From NCBI RefSeq assembly GCF_000203815.1, contig NW_004457729.1, forward strand, positions 2,914,674-2,978,673: DNA of 64,000 nt, read 5' to 3'. Source of the DNA: Cavenderia fasciculata. Lineage: Eukaryota > Evosea > Eumycetozoa > Acytosteliales > Cavenderiaceae. Under the pieces are notes generated by a model. The model made no database searches. It was not told the DNA's origin and was given only the letters and a program-made list of their open reading frames with translations. Shown in pieces: positions 22,836 to 34,492 of this stretch (position 1 is its first letter; each line of letters starts with the position of its first letter). Position numbers and translations under genes: made by a program.

Positions 22836-25221
22836 TTACATCATTGAACATGATCCTTTTTCCTTTGATGCCTTCTCTGGAAGGCTAACATTAATTGATT
22901 TAAGTCGTTTCTCAAGACCTAGACTTTTGTATGAATCGGTTTGTGATACCGTTTGGATATTCTTTGCAATATAATACACACATTGGTCAACAAATGTTTT
23001 AATATTTAAAGATGATGCAATATCTAAAAAAAAATAATAATATATCTATTAATATATAATCTACAATGCATTGTATGATAAAGAGGGTAAACTTACCATA
23101 AAAGATTGAAACATTGTCATCCTCAATTCCAGATATTAAATACTCTACAACCAAATCAATAAATCGATCAATATTTTCAGAATGAGCCAAAAATAATAAA
23201 TCAATGGCATTATCATTATTAATATTTAACTAGACATGGATAAATAGATAGCAAAAATAATTAGTAAGTAATAGGTGTATCTTCTCCTATCTTTTCTTTT
23301 CTTCTAGAAAAAAACATACTCTATCAGTATACAAATAATGGAGAAAAGTTAAATAGGCATCGGGATCGGAATCGTGTATGTAAATGGTATTATTAATACC
23401 CTCTTGAAAGTTTGATTCCAATTGGTTTTTAAGTTTTGGTGAACGATTGACAAGAACACATTTATGTGCTGAAAAAGTGGCGCTGGTAGGCTCATGGTCA
23501 TTTACATTGCTGGATACACATATCTTTACATCAGAATATAAGGGATTATTTACAAAAAGGAATAAATGACTATAAAAAAAATAAAATAATAATAGATAAA
23601 AAGTTAATAAATAATCTAATATATTTAAATTTATCTATTTATAAACATACTTTGGTAAAGTTAAATCATCAAAATCATTATATAAAGATTTTAAATATTC
23701 ATTTAATCTTTTAATATTTTCGAAATGGTCTTTGGAAATATCGATAATATTTGATCCACCATCCAATGGTTCTAAAAAGTATGGTGATCTAGCGAGGAAT
23801 AGTTTGTGTGATAGTGTGGGAACTGTTGTTTCCACGTCGACTGATTGCTGTTGTTTGTTGGATGTGAGAACCACCTCACAGTCGGTGCAACTGTTGGAGG
23901 TGTATATTGCTTCAATGTCGTCCTTGTAGGTTGATGGTCTGACAGTGACGATCGAGGGGTAGAAACGAAGCGCCATCGACGATCGACCACCAGCGGCGAT
24001 TCTTTTGATGGGCGACCCGTCGGCACCGACAAGGATACGAAGGTTGATGGGGACGGGGACTGAATCGGTTGCTTTTTTCTCTGTACAAATTTGGTTGTAA
24101 TCGTTCAATCCCCATCCATAAACATTACCATCACTCGTGACAGCGATGCAGTGGTAGCTGCCACACTCGACCTGTGTCACTCTTTCGTTCATCAGCGACT
24201 CGCCAATACGGATGGGTGTGGTCGTGTCAATGTCAATCATGTTGCTAAACATCTGGCCGATCTGGCCCTGCTTGTTGCCACCCCATCCAAACACCTCGCC
24301 ATCGCTCGTCAGCGCGACGCAGTGCTCAATACCGGCACTGACCTGCATAAAGACGGGTTTGCTGCGACGCGTTTTGGACAAGACGACATTGATCTTGGTT
24401 GGCGTGTAGATGCGATCTGTCACACCGGTGCCATCGGCATTCTTCATCGTGTTTTTGATGCCGCATTGTCCCAGCTCGTTGTTTCCCCAGCTGTACAACT
24501 CACCATTCTTGGCGAGGACGGTGAACCCTGTCCCGGCCGATATCGACGTGATGTCAGACGAGCGAGCTTGGTGAGTCTGCAGCAGCGGGTTGATGTTGAT
24601 AAATGTCGGTGTTGCGAGCTTCTCTGTGGTCGGGAGATCGCCCGATATCTGGTATGTGCCATTCGCGCCCATCGCATAGACACATCCGTTGATCAGCGAC
24701 AGCACAGTGTGGTCGGCACCGCACGACACCCGTTCCACCAACCCGTCGATCTCTTTGGCAGTGACGAGTGATGGCACCATGCGATGTTCGAGGTCGCCCA
24801 GTCCCAGCTGTCCACTATCACCTCTTCCAAACGTAAACAACGACCATTTCTCAGTGACGAATGCGCTGTGAAACGATCCGGCGGCGATCCTCACCACACG
24901 CATGCCGCCGCTGTCAATTGATCGCGGCACCGACACTGAATGCTCGGTGCTGATGCCCAGTCTCCCATATCGACCCTTTCCGCAGGCATACACCTTTCCT
25001 GCCGCCGACAGCATCAGAGTGTGTGACAGTCCAATCGCCACATTCGCCGTGTTGAACGTCTTGACGCCTCCAATCGGCGACGGCGACTCGACAGTCTGTC
25101 CGTCACCATGTGTTATCTTGCCAAGCTGTCCCTCGCTATTCCATCCCCACACCAAGTGTTGGTCAGGTTGTAATCTATTAACGAGCTCTATCGCATCTAC
25201 TGAACTAAATAGTCTACTCAT
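22836..25221 (-). CDS. RCC1-repeat / tandem BTB protein with C-terminal CaaX box
   Basis: Exons 25221-23651, 23569-23320, 23229-23097 and 23023-22836 (713 aa). Seven RCC1-like blades occupy about 15-430 (VWGWNSEGQLG, VYACGKGRYGRLG, LFTFGRGDSGQLGLGD, VYAMGANGTYQISG, LYSWGNNELGQCG, VFGWGGNKQGQIG, VYGWGLNDYNQI). Two BTB-like segments follow. The first is at about 445-525 (CEVVLTSN, LSHKLFLARSPYFLEPLDGG), the second at about 525-610 (HLFLFVNNPLYSDVKICVSS, FSAHKCVLVNRSPKLKNQ, DAYLTFLHYLYTDR). BACK-like helices come next. The protein ends KEKGSCSMM, a textbook CaaX prenylation signal with Met at the last position. RCC1-BTB proteins often serve as cullin-3 adaptors or small GTPase regulators; a membrane-anchored form is an inference. 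Confidence 0.88.
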
Positions 25222-25794
25222 TACTCTTTAAGATAAAGATTATCTACTATCTATCTACACAGCATATATATATATATATAAATAAATAAAAAAAAAGGTT
25301 AAACAAACAAGTTGTCGTGTGTTCTCAAATTGACAAAGATGATGAACAAATCGCAAAGTCGGTAATTGAAAATTTATCATCGGTTGGGTCATTGGATTCA
25401 ATTTTATACAGTATATAAAACCAAGGCCGGATGACTCAATTTTCAAGTTAAATAAAATGATGTGACAATTATTATCTTACCTTTAAAGTAATCGATGTTG
25501 CTCGGTGTTGGTATTTTCAAGTACTTGTTTCCCAAGTCCAAATATACTACTACTTACTATTTGTCATTCATCGAAATTACTTCCAACCAACATGGGAAAA
25601 AATTTAAAAAAACACAAATTTTTTCAACCCTATGTTGATAACAGTCTTGATCGATTCATCTTAAATGAAGGATACGACGGTAGAACACATAAATATATAA
25701 ATATATAACTTTCAATCATATGTACAGTAGTAGTAGTAGAATAGTAGTGGTAGAGTAGTAGTAGTATAACAAGAGATAAATATATCATCAAAAA
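25222..25794. promoter_or_regulatory. divergent promoter region, RCC1-BTB / TMEM185-like gene, with small ORF
   Basis: About 570 bases between divergent starts. A 38-codon plus-strand frame (25592-25708, MGKNLKKHKFFQPYVDNS...) lies upstream of the ATG at 25795 and could be an upstream ORF in the leader of the next gene; its codons look more ordinary than random AT DNA. TAG repeats near 25727-25765 follow it. A CATCGATG-like short palindrome is not present. Confidence 0.4.
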
Positions 25795-26692
25795 ATGAGA
25801 GGTAAAATCAGACGTCATTTTCATTGTCTACATTGTTTGATGTGGTTGCCCATTCATTGTCTGTTAATAGCCTTCCTCGTTTTAATGAGTATTAAAATAT
25901 CTGGTGGTTTATATGATTTCTCATGGTAACTATCGAAAGACAGATATATCATCTAGTTAGTTGATCAGTTTAGTTAACACATATGTATCACTTGATACTT
26001 CTTTCTTCTCTTCTTTCTTCTTTCTTCTTCTTAATAGGATTAAAATATTTTCACCATTTTGGTGTGCAATGGCAATTATTACATGGTTTATATTAGCTAT
26101 AAAACATGAAGATGAATTCAACTACTTTGTATGGGGCGTATTGTTTTGTGCCAACCTTGTCGTCTTTTCGATTACATTAGCAATCAAATTGGAATCATAT
26201 TGGAAGAATGAACATGGAAACTTGTCGTGGTGGGGTGCTATGATACCGTTGTGGGTGTTGTTGGCATTGGTCAACTTGATGCGACGTGACAAGAGAAAGA
26301 AAGAAACGAGTAAAGATATGCACTCGTTTAGCGAATGGAAAAAGATGATTGAAATCCACCTACCCAACTTTATTGTCAGTTTGGCAGTATTTACAGTGTT
26401 GCAGGTCATCCATCTCGAAGGTTTGTGCCATATTGACTGGACACTCCGGTTCATCCCATTTTTTTATTATATTTTTGTGACGCTCAGCTCGCTTGTAACG
26501 TTGGTTTTCCTCGACAAGCTACACGGGTATCTCTACATCCCCTTCCTCGTCTCGATTCACTTGGTGCTCGTCTATCTCGGCGGTCTCGATATTATCAAAA
26601 CTACGTCCATCTCCACCATTCTGATTCCAATCTATTTGATGGAAATGATCATTATTTTCAATGGTTTCTATCTTTTATTGGCTGTATTATAA
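25795..26692 (+). CDS. TMEM185-like multi-pass membrane protein
   Basis: Exons 25795-25925 and 26038-26692 (261 aa); the TG/G splice restores Trp. About six to seven hydrophobic segments are visible: WLPIHCLLIAFLVLMSIKIS, PFWCAMAIITWFILAIK, YFVWGVLFCANLVVFSITLA, WGAMIPLWVLLALVNL, a loop with basic and acidic residues, FIVSLAVFTVLQVIHL, FIPFFYYIFVTLSSLVTLVF, then two more before the end. The pattern of short KLD/KLE followed by WW..MIPLW resembles the Tmemb_185A (fragile-X-F related) family. Function in that family is not established. Assignment rests on motif resemblance; the start is the only ATG fitting the frame. Confidence 0.75.
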
Positions 26693-26955
26693 TAAACTAA
26701 ATAAAAATAAATCTCTACGTTATGTAAATATAATCAAACTCTTGAATGGGTGAAACATCTATTTATGTGTGGGGGTTTGCGAAAGAAGAAAAAAAAAAAA
26801 AAACAAAATTCAATGAGCTCATTACAAAAGACAGGGAATGGTAGATTATTCAAAAACCATTTGATAATCTTTCATGCGATGAGATAACAAGGGAAAGCGA
26901 TAAAAAGATAGAGATAGTTTAGTTAGTTAGTGTTCTTGACTGTATATAGAGAAAT

Positions 26956-27789
26956 ATGAGTAGCACAACAGAGGAGATATTCTCCGTGATGTCTTTTTTA
27001 AAAGACAATAACTTTACCTCATCATTAATAGAGTACGTACACTAGCAATAGATCAAACACAGCGAAAACAATAGAACCTTTTATTTAGAGTTAAACAAAG
27101 CTACGCTTCGCAAGGAGAACGGGTTTACTCATTATTTTTTACTAAAACGAACATTTTCTCTTTTTCTCTCTTTTTACTTAACTTTACATTCAGACTTCAG
27201 AAAGAAACTAAAATATACTTTGATTTGAACTATGTTGAGGAATTGATTAAAAATAGCAATTTTACAGACTTGGAGGGTTATCTCAAAAGTTTTATCATGT
27301 CTGAAGACGAATGTACGCAGGTCATATACTTTCATTTTTATATTGTATGGTACAACTATAAACAATCGAAAAACCAAAGTCCTGGCGACATTTGTCAAAA
27401 GTTGCTCATGTCCTCAATGTTTGGTCAGCCTCTGTTTAAAAGTTTTTTTCAGCAAATGTACGTAAGAAAAAAAACATCACCCACCACTGAATTTTATTGT
27501 TGTGAGATTTTTACCCCTATTGAGTTTCGATAATACATACCTTCAGGAAAAGGTTCACATAAACATGCACAATTTATATTTAACTTTTTTTTTTTTTTTT
27601 TATATTAATTAGGAACCAAAACCTAGAAATCTTACCTTCAAAATTCACACCAAGCCGGTTAATGGGCTTAATAAAAACCTATGTCATCGATTATCTGAGT
27701 TTGACGACTAAAATAACATTTCCAGAGTATGTATATAATTTCTTCACTAGCTCACAGAGTTAGACTCACGAACCATTTTTTTTTTCCAC

Positions 27790-27832
<43 letters not shown>

Positions 27833-29230
27833 AAAATACAATTTACACCAATTACACAATCATTTCAACCTGTAAAAAGTTCAACACCTTCACCAACACC
27901 TTCATCATCAACATCGGTACCAACTCCGACTACAACATCATCATCATCATCACAAACCAGTTCAACATCATTTGTACCAATACCTTCTCCATTCAACCAA
28001 ACTCCTTCGTCAACATCTTCTTCTTCTGTACCTTCGCCCTCTTCGCAGGGTCCTTCGGCGGCTGTGCCAGTTATGCCAAAGATTGAGCCTTTCAGAATCC
28101 CAATGCTAGATCCAAGAATCTCTAGCAACGATTCTCGTGTGGCAAAGCTTTCTTCAGCTTTCAAACCCCAGGTATCTTCCTCAAGTGCGTCGGCGGCGCC
28201 CAATGGTTCGTCTTCATCTTCTTCATCCTCTTCTTCTTCTCCTTCTTCGTCCTCTCCTCCGAACCATCATTCGACTCATGTTCCATCTTCGTCGTCTTCG
28301 TCTGCCTCCTTCTCATCCTCATCTAATTCCCCTAATCATACTTCTCCGCATCCCACAGCCTCTACTGTTGCTAGTTCTGCAAATGTTCCTCCGACCCAAG
28401 TTCCATCCAACTTGTCCTCGTCTTCTTCTATTTCTCAGCAACAATCACATCCAACACAACAAAACCCCCATCCTCAACAACCAGTCCCTCATCCGCAACC
28501 ACAACAACAAATCCCTCATCCTCATCCACAACAATCTCATCAAACACAACAACCAATCCCTCATCCGCAACCACAACAACCACATCAAACACAACAACCA
28601 ATCCCTCATCCTCAACCACCACAATCACATCAAACACAACAAATTCCTCATCCACAACAACAAATACCACATCCTCAACCACAACAACCAATCCCCCAGC
28701 CCCAACAATTTTTTTCACAAATCCCACCTCAACAACCCCCTCCCCAACAACAAATCCCTCTTTCCCAGCCTTCTGGTGCCCAGGCTGCCCCATATTACTA
28801 TTATCCAAACTATTTCCAACCAGGATATCAGTATGCGTATAATCATACTCAAGTTACTCAACCCACTGGTTTTTCTTATCCTCAACAACAACATCCACCT
28901 CAACGCGAGTCACCGCAACCCCAACAACATCCTCCTCAACAACTTCCTCCCCAACAACCTCCTCCTCAACAACTTCCTCCTCAACAACCAGAACAACCAG
29001 CCAAAATAATAGGAAGTTCATCGCTTGTTAGAAAAGTCTCACTTTTCAGCCAACCTCCAAGTTCTGCGACTTCAAACTTTGGTGGTTCTCCCTCGGAAAA
29101 TGAGGAGAATTCTAATCAGGAAGTAGATATGGAGATTGATCAAAAATCCGTCACCGGTAACGAATATTCGGCTTATAACCCCATAAAGATGGTGAAGTTG
29201 GTTCGAAAAGCAAATCCTTTTACTGCTTAA
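26956..29230 (+). CDS. LisH/CTLH-domain protein with S/P/Q-rich tail, no WD40 repeats
   Basis: Exons 26956-27032, 27194-27457, 27613-27726 and 27829-29230 (618 aa). The first about 85 residues form a LisH plus CTLH pair of the TOPLESS type: EEIFSVMSFLKDNNFTSSLI, then ELQKETKIYFDLNYVEELIK, then FTDLEGYLKSFIMSEDECTQV. A helical region continues to about 150 (PGDICQKLLMSSMFGQPLF, FTPSRLMGLIKTYV), like the region after CTLH in TOPLESS. Residues about 155-560 are low in complexity: Ser/Thr/Pro, then runs of H/P/Q (PHPQQ repeats). The end is VSLFSQPPSSATSNFGG and IKMVKLVRKANPF. No WD40 propeller follows. LisH/CTLH modules bind short repressor peptides and tetramerise in plants; a co-repressor or adaptor role here is inference. 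The 3' end may be longer (see findings). Confidence 0.85.
27792..27826. repeat. 35-base poly-T tract in an intron
   Basis: Uninterrupted T run ending directly at the 3' splice site of the last intron of the LisH/CTLH gene. It forms an extreme polypyrimidine tract. A shorter T run precedes the previous acceptor (about 27585-27601). Confidence 0.9.
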
Positions 29231-30024
29231 CCACTTCAGATCAAAAGGTTAGTAGTTTATTGGCCTCTTAAGAGTGTTTCCAAAAATTGTAAGTACATTG
29301 TATAAATTTTCGTGAGTTGAGTGATTCGGAGGTTTCCAAGTCAGATTTATCTAAAAAAAGTGTAAGTACTTTGTTTTCATGAATAACGCAGAGATTAAAA
29401 CTAACACAATCTTTTGTCATTTTAATAAAGTCTGAAATTCTAATTTAATTATTTTCCAAACAAAAAAAGAGTAAGTACCTGAGATTTTCTTGAGTTTATA
29501 AAATAAAAATGATAATAACCTCGATAAATTCATAAACTTACCATTTTTATTTGTAACGTTACCAGTTATTTATTGTAGATATCCCCCAAAAAATCAAATA
29601 CCCCCCACTCACAAAAGTCAAATGAGAAAAAAATAGAAGTTCTAGAACGCATCAAAAAAGAAGATTAGAAGAAACAAGTTGTTTATCAAGATTAAAAATT
29701 ATTTATGTAACCTATTCATTGTAGAAGATGAGTATGGAAATAAACCTCGAAAAAGCCATCAAAAATTTGGCCTTAAACAAACCCAAAAAAATAATAATAT
29801 GGTTGGAAGTTCTTATTTTTATCTCTTCAAGGTCATGAGAAAAAATGGACTTAGCTCTAAAACCTTTCCACTGAAAAATGGATGGAATTTCATTTTTTTT
29901 CCTTTGACTTTTGAAAAAAAAAACTTGTTCCTAAATTTAGCAATTTTTTGATCAGATGTTTTTCAAAATTAATGAAGTTTTATTAGATCACCATTTTTGT
30001 ATTGTTTAATCATTTAATTTAACA
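29231..30024. other. region with coding-like fragments and repeated donor-like motifs
   Basis: About 800 bases between the LisH/CTLH stop and the TBCD start. GTAAGTAC occurs three times (about 29289, 29362, 29471), each after a purine-rich block and matching a perfect 5' splice site. The piece 29580-29669 reads ISPKKSNTPHSQKS then a K/E-rich end KKEDstop. The piece 29332-29361 reads VSKSDLSKKS. These look like small exons, see findings. A 90-codon frame at 29679-29951 shows no family resemblance. Confidence 0.4.
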
Positions 30025-33000
30025 ATGACAGATCAAAGAGGGTTTTATGAAGGAAGTGAAGAGAACCGCAGTACAGCAATCAACTATAGCAATCAAATAC
30101 CGATCGCTGGTTATGAATCATTGACAGAACTTGCTGATACAGAACAATGTCAGCACAGAGCTTTTGTTTTTGAAGCTCAAGAACTCATGGCACTTGTTCA
30201 AAGAGTTTCAACTTATCAATCTGCTACTACAAAAGATGATAATATCGAATTTATGGCCACAAGAATAACCTTTATTGTAAGTTGATTTAATCTCTTTGCG
30301 TTTATAAATGTTGTCTAATATTGTTTTTTTGTATAAAGTTGGAACAATACCAAGAACAATCAAATCTATTAGACAAGTATCTCGGTGATATTGTTTCAAT
30401 GATCATTACACCATTGCTCAATCATGTTCACGATTCATTCAACAAAAAAAAACTGTCTACAACTCAAAAAGTTGATGATCATTGGATTGGATTATGTTAC
30501 AAGATATTGTATACCTGCACCAAGGTGCGCGGCGCAAAGACGATTGTCAAACTATTTCCTCATCAAGTACAAGATTTATTACCAGTGACATTGCTCTTGG
30601 AGAATAGATTAAAAGATTTTTATTCACAAGAAAAAGAAACCATTGTCGATGATGAATCATCAAAAACAACATATAGAATCCAGTGGGAAGAGATTTATAT
30701 TATATCATTGTGGTTATCATTGTTGATCATTATACCATTTAAATTTTCATCGGTCGATGGGAAGAATCCAGAGGATGATCAAGACAGTTTGTCAAATAGA
30801 ATCATTCGACTGTGCAAGATGGCATTGGGTCACTCATCAAAGATTAGAGATTCAGTGGCCGAGTTGCTATCAAAACTCTTGACAAGACCAGATATGAATA
30901 ATCAGTTAGTTCAATACTTGCAATGGTGTACGTCGACAATCGATGGTATTAGATCACAAGTAGCAACAAGCGAACAAAACCTGTATAATATTGGTATATC
31001 TACAACACTGTCTCTTTTGTTCAAGAGAGCTGATCGAAAATTACTACAACTCGATGATCACCTCTACCAACAGATTATTCAATCCATCAAAGACTCATCG
31101 ATCGAAAGAGTCAACCAAAAATTATACACCAAACTACTCCAACGAATGGCTCTGTTTATTCTACCCCAAACCAATAATGCATCTTGGAGATACCAACGCG
31201 TTATCAAACGTCTTTTACAAAACAATCAACACAGTCTGTCTTCTGATCAACAAGAGGGTGAGCATCAACTACCACCAGAGTCTTCTGCTAAAATCGAGGA
31301 AATCATCGAGATTTTAATGTCTGATGGACTTGGAAACAAGGATACAACAGTGCGTTGGACAAGTGCCAAGGCTATGGGCAGAATCATCGGACTTTTGGAT
31401 CAAGAGATGGGCGAGCAAGTAATTGGATTTATTTTCACCTGTTTTGAAGGAGAGCCAGATCCGTTTGCTTGGCATGGTGGATGCTTGGCATTGGCAGAAC
31501 TTTGTAGAAGAGGTTTGATTTTACCCGACAATATAGGTAATTTGGTGGAAAAGGTCAACAAGGCACTTTTTTTGGACGTTTTAAAAGGGTCATATAGTGT
31601 TGGCTCGTACGTGCGCGATGCTGCTTGCTATGTTGCTTGGGCTTTGGCTAGAACCTATCAACCAAGTGTTTTGGAACCTTTTTCTTCGCAGTTGGCATCC
31701 AATCTATTGGTCGTATCAATGTTTGACAGAGAAATTAATTGTAGAAAGTCGGCATCGGCAGCATTCCAAGAATTGGTTGGAAGATTGGGTGGTATGACAA
31801 TACCTCACGGAATAGATATTGTACAGATTGTCGACTACCAAGCAGTTGGCAATAGAAAGCATTCCTATCTCGAAATTGCACCCATCATTGCTAAATTTGC
31901 ACCCTATTATGAAGCAATTGTTAATCACCTTGTGACGAGTAAGATTGGTCACTGGGACATTGAAATCAGACAATTGACTTCAAAGGCACTCAAAGAGCTC
32001 ACCACCATCAACCCAAGCTTCTGTATTTCACATTTACCATTTATTATTCAACAAACCAAATCCGATGAATTGAATATTAAACATGGTTACATTTTATCAC
32101 TTTCACAAATCTTATTTGGTGTTTCAAAATTATTAAATAATAATAATTTAAAAAGTGTATGTAACAAAAACATTAAATAGACATATTAGTATTTGTAGAT
32201 ACTAATAATGTATTTCATTTCATTTCATTTTTTATAGGATATATTAATGATATTATCAGATAGAAAATATGAGAAAATATTTAAAGGAAAAGGAGGAATG
32301 TATATAAGATTGTCTCTATGTAAATTAATATATGTTATTTGTATATTAAATCTTGAATTGGAAACACATAATAGTTCTACATCTCAATCAAGTACTGCAA
32401 GTTTATCTTTAAAAGAAAAGATTCTACTTTTAAAATCAAAAAAGACAGGGTCCAGTACTGTACCACAACCATTATCAGCAACACCCTCTTCATCGTCCAA
32501 CTCTTATTTGACAGTATTGACTTTTTTGGAAGAAAATATTCAACATCCATTGGAGGAAATCCAAAAAGAAGCTGCCATTTCAACTCGTATATTTTTAACA
32601 AACTATATGTCCACTCTTGAAAAAGAACAACAATTGGGATTGTTGGTCAAGAAATATTGTGATTTATTAAAGAATGATTTAAATAGATCAACTAGAAGAG
32701 GAGCATCTTTATTCATTGGTAATCTTCCAGAACAATATTATCTCGATCATGAAATTTTAGATATTGTTATCTATCCTTTATACGATGAAGTATGTATTAA
32801 AAAAAAAAACAAAATAGACAATTAATCAAAAACCATCATTGAAACTAATTCAAAATAATACTTTTGATTAATATATAGAAATTAAAAGATATTGAAACAA
32901 GAGTAAATAGTTTAAATTCCTTAAAAAGATTATTCACAATTTATTATGATCGTAGTCGTATGACTTTACAACTGTTTGATAAAATCTTTAGATCTTTGAT

Positions 33001-34251
33001 GGATGCAACAGAAGATTATTGTGTTGACAGACGTGGAGATATTGGAAGTTGGTCAAGAGAATTATCATGCCAAATTTTGAATGATTTGGTTTTATTGGAC
33101 CTCAAGAATGGTGGTGGCCAATCACCAAATATTACAAAATCTTCCTTTTCTCAATACTTTTGCAAGTTGTTGCAATTGGCTGGAGAAAAACTAGACAAGA
33201 TCCGAGAGACCTGTTGTTTGTTGATTGTCCAACTCGTAAACAATCAACAATTAGAATCATATATCGACAATGCCTCAGAACTGAAGGACATTTTCAATGC
33301 CATACCACCAAAACCAACAATAATGAATTGGTCTCGAAGTGACATGGCATTCCCTCGACTTTGTAAAGTATTAAATTATGGATCTTACCGATATCCCTTG
33401 TTACTTGGTTTATTTTCATCGATTGGTGGGTCATCGAGATCACTTGCTGAAGACGTCATCACCAACATTCAAGAAATCGATCGAAACCTTTTACTTGGTA
33501 CTTCATTTGAACTTTTGGGCAACTCTATAGATAGAACCAAAATACCAAATTTTAAATCAGTATCCTTTTTATTTAATTCACAATTATTTGATCAAATTCA
33601 AAAGTATGTTAAAATACACAAAGACAAAAGAAATACATGAACATTAACAATTCTATCTATTATTTTAGTAATGAAACAAACGAAAAAATATTCTTTAAAG
33701 TAAAGGAATCAATCATAGATTGTAATGATATCATTTTATTATTTTCAGTTGTACCTTTGTAAGTGTTTCTAAACTTTTTTTCATTTTGCTATCATCACTA
33801 ACCTATTGATGTTTGTTACATTTAAAGAATTTCATACTTTACAAAAGATATTTTTAATAGCAAGATCAAAACAGAATCAATTGGATTATTACTAGGTCTA
33901 TTATCCAACAAGTTCCCAAGAGTAAGAAAATTTGCTTCTCAAGAAATGATCTATAGATTCGGATCAAACAAACTAGCAACCGACTTATTATCAAAAACTG
34001 AATGGTATGTGTAGAAATCATTTATATTAAATTATATATGTATTAACAATGATTTTTAAAGGGATCAAGAAATTAATTTAGAGACATTAGATTTACTTTA
34101 TAAACATTTTGGAATTGAAAATAAGAAGGTTGGTATTGTTGTATCCAAAAAACAAGATACAAAATCAATAGACCAGAGTAATAGTTCTCCAGTTGTTTTA
34201 AATATTGACAACCAACTACCAGAGGATTCCGAAGATTTGATGGAAATTTAA
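30025..34251 (+). CDS. tbcd: tubulin-specific chaperone D (cofactor D)
   Basis: Exons 30025-30276, 30339-32156, 32238-32789, 32879-33603, 33669-33758, 33828-34004 and 34062-34251 (1267 aa; human about 1192). Cofactor D captures beta-tubulin after CCT folding and, with cofactors C and E, drives alpha/beta heterodimer assembly in the cytosol. Hallmarks are TKVRGAKTIVKLFPHQVQDL, EEIYIISLWLSLLIIIPFKF, DTTVRWTSAKAMGRI, RDAACYVAWALART, the HEAT block IPHGIDIVQIVDYQAVG, and the most diagnostic DATEDYCVDRRGDIGSWSRE. HEAT-like helices cover nearly the whole length. The C-terminal end is acidic (QLPEDSEDLMEI). An in-frame coding-like stretch continues beyond the stop (34252-34492). Confidence 0.96.
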
Positions 34252-34492
34252 ATGACACTTTACGTATCATTTATTCATTTATAAAGTTTTTAATTTATAA
34301 AACATACCTCAATAAAAGATTGATCCTGAAAAGGAAAGTTTTGACATTGATTTTGAATTTACTTTTGTTGTATCTTTAAACAATCAAAATATTCCATCTA
34401 AAAATAAAAAGGTTAATCACCAGTGGGAAAAAAAGAATAAATTAGACCCAGAATGTACATGGACTTACGTAATGGATATCCTTACCGCATAA
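34252..34492 (+). other. coding-like extension in frame with the TBCD stop
   Basis: Directly after the TBCD stop the same frame reads MTLY, then a plausible 55-base intron (GTATCA donor at 34264, AG at 34317-34318). An exon at 34319-34492 follows: IDPEKESFDIDFEFTFVVSL, then NNQNIPSKNKKVN, then HQWEKKNKLDPECTW and TYVMDILTA with a stop. Codon choice and composition look like real coding sequence. It may be a separate small gene of 61 residues starting at ATG 34252, or a C-terminal extension reached by read-through. I do not recognise the protein. Confidence 0.45.

Noticed and set aside
22672-22974. 100-codon plus-strand frame
   Set aside because: Lies opposite the last RCC1-BTB exon, which joins in phase and completes that protein.
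24091-24771. 226-codon plus-strand frame opposite the RCC1 repeats
   Set aside because: Shadow produced by periodic RCC1 codons; no recognisable protein.
28137-29009. 290-codon frame in a shifted frame of the LisH/CTLH gene
   Set aside because: Low-complexity shift of the CAA/CCT-rich repeats (N/L/H/R only); the true frame follows from the spliced N-terminal domain.
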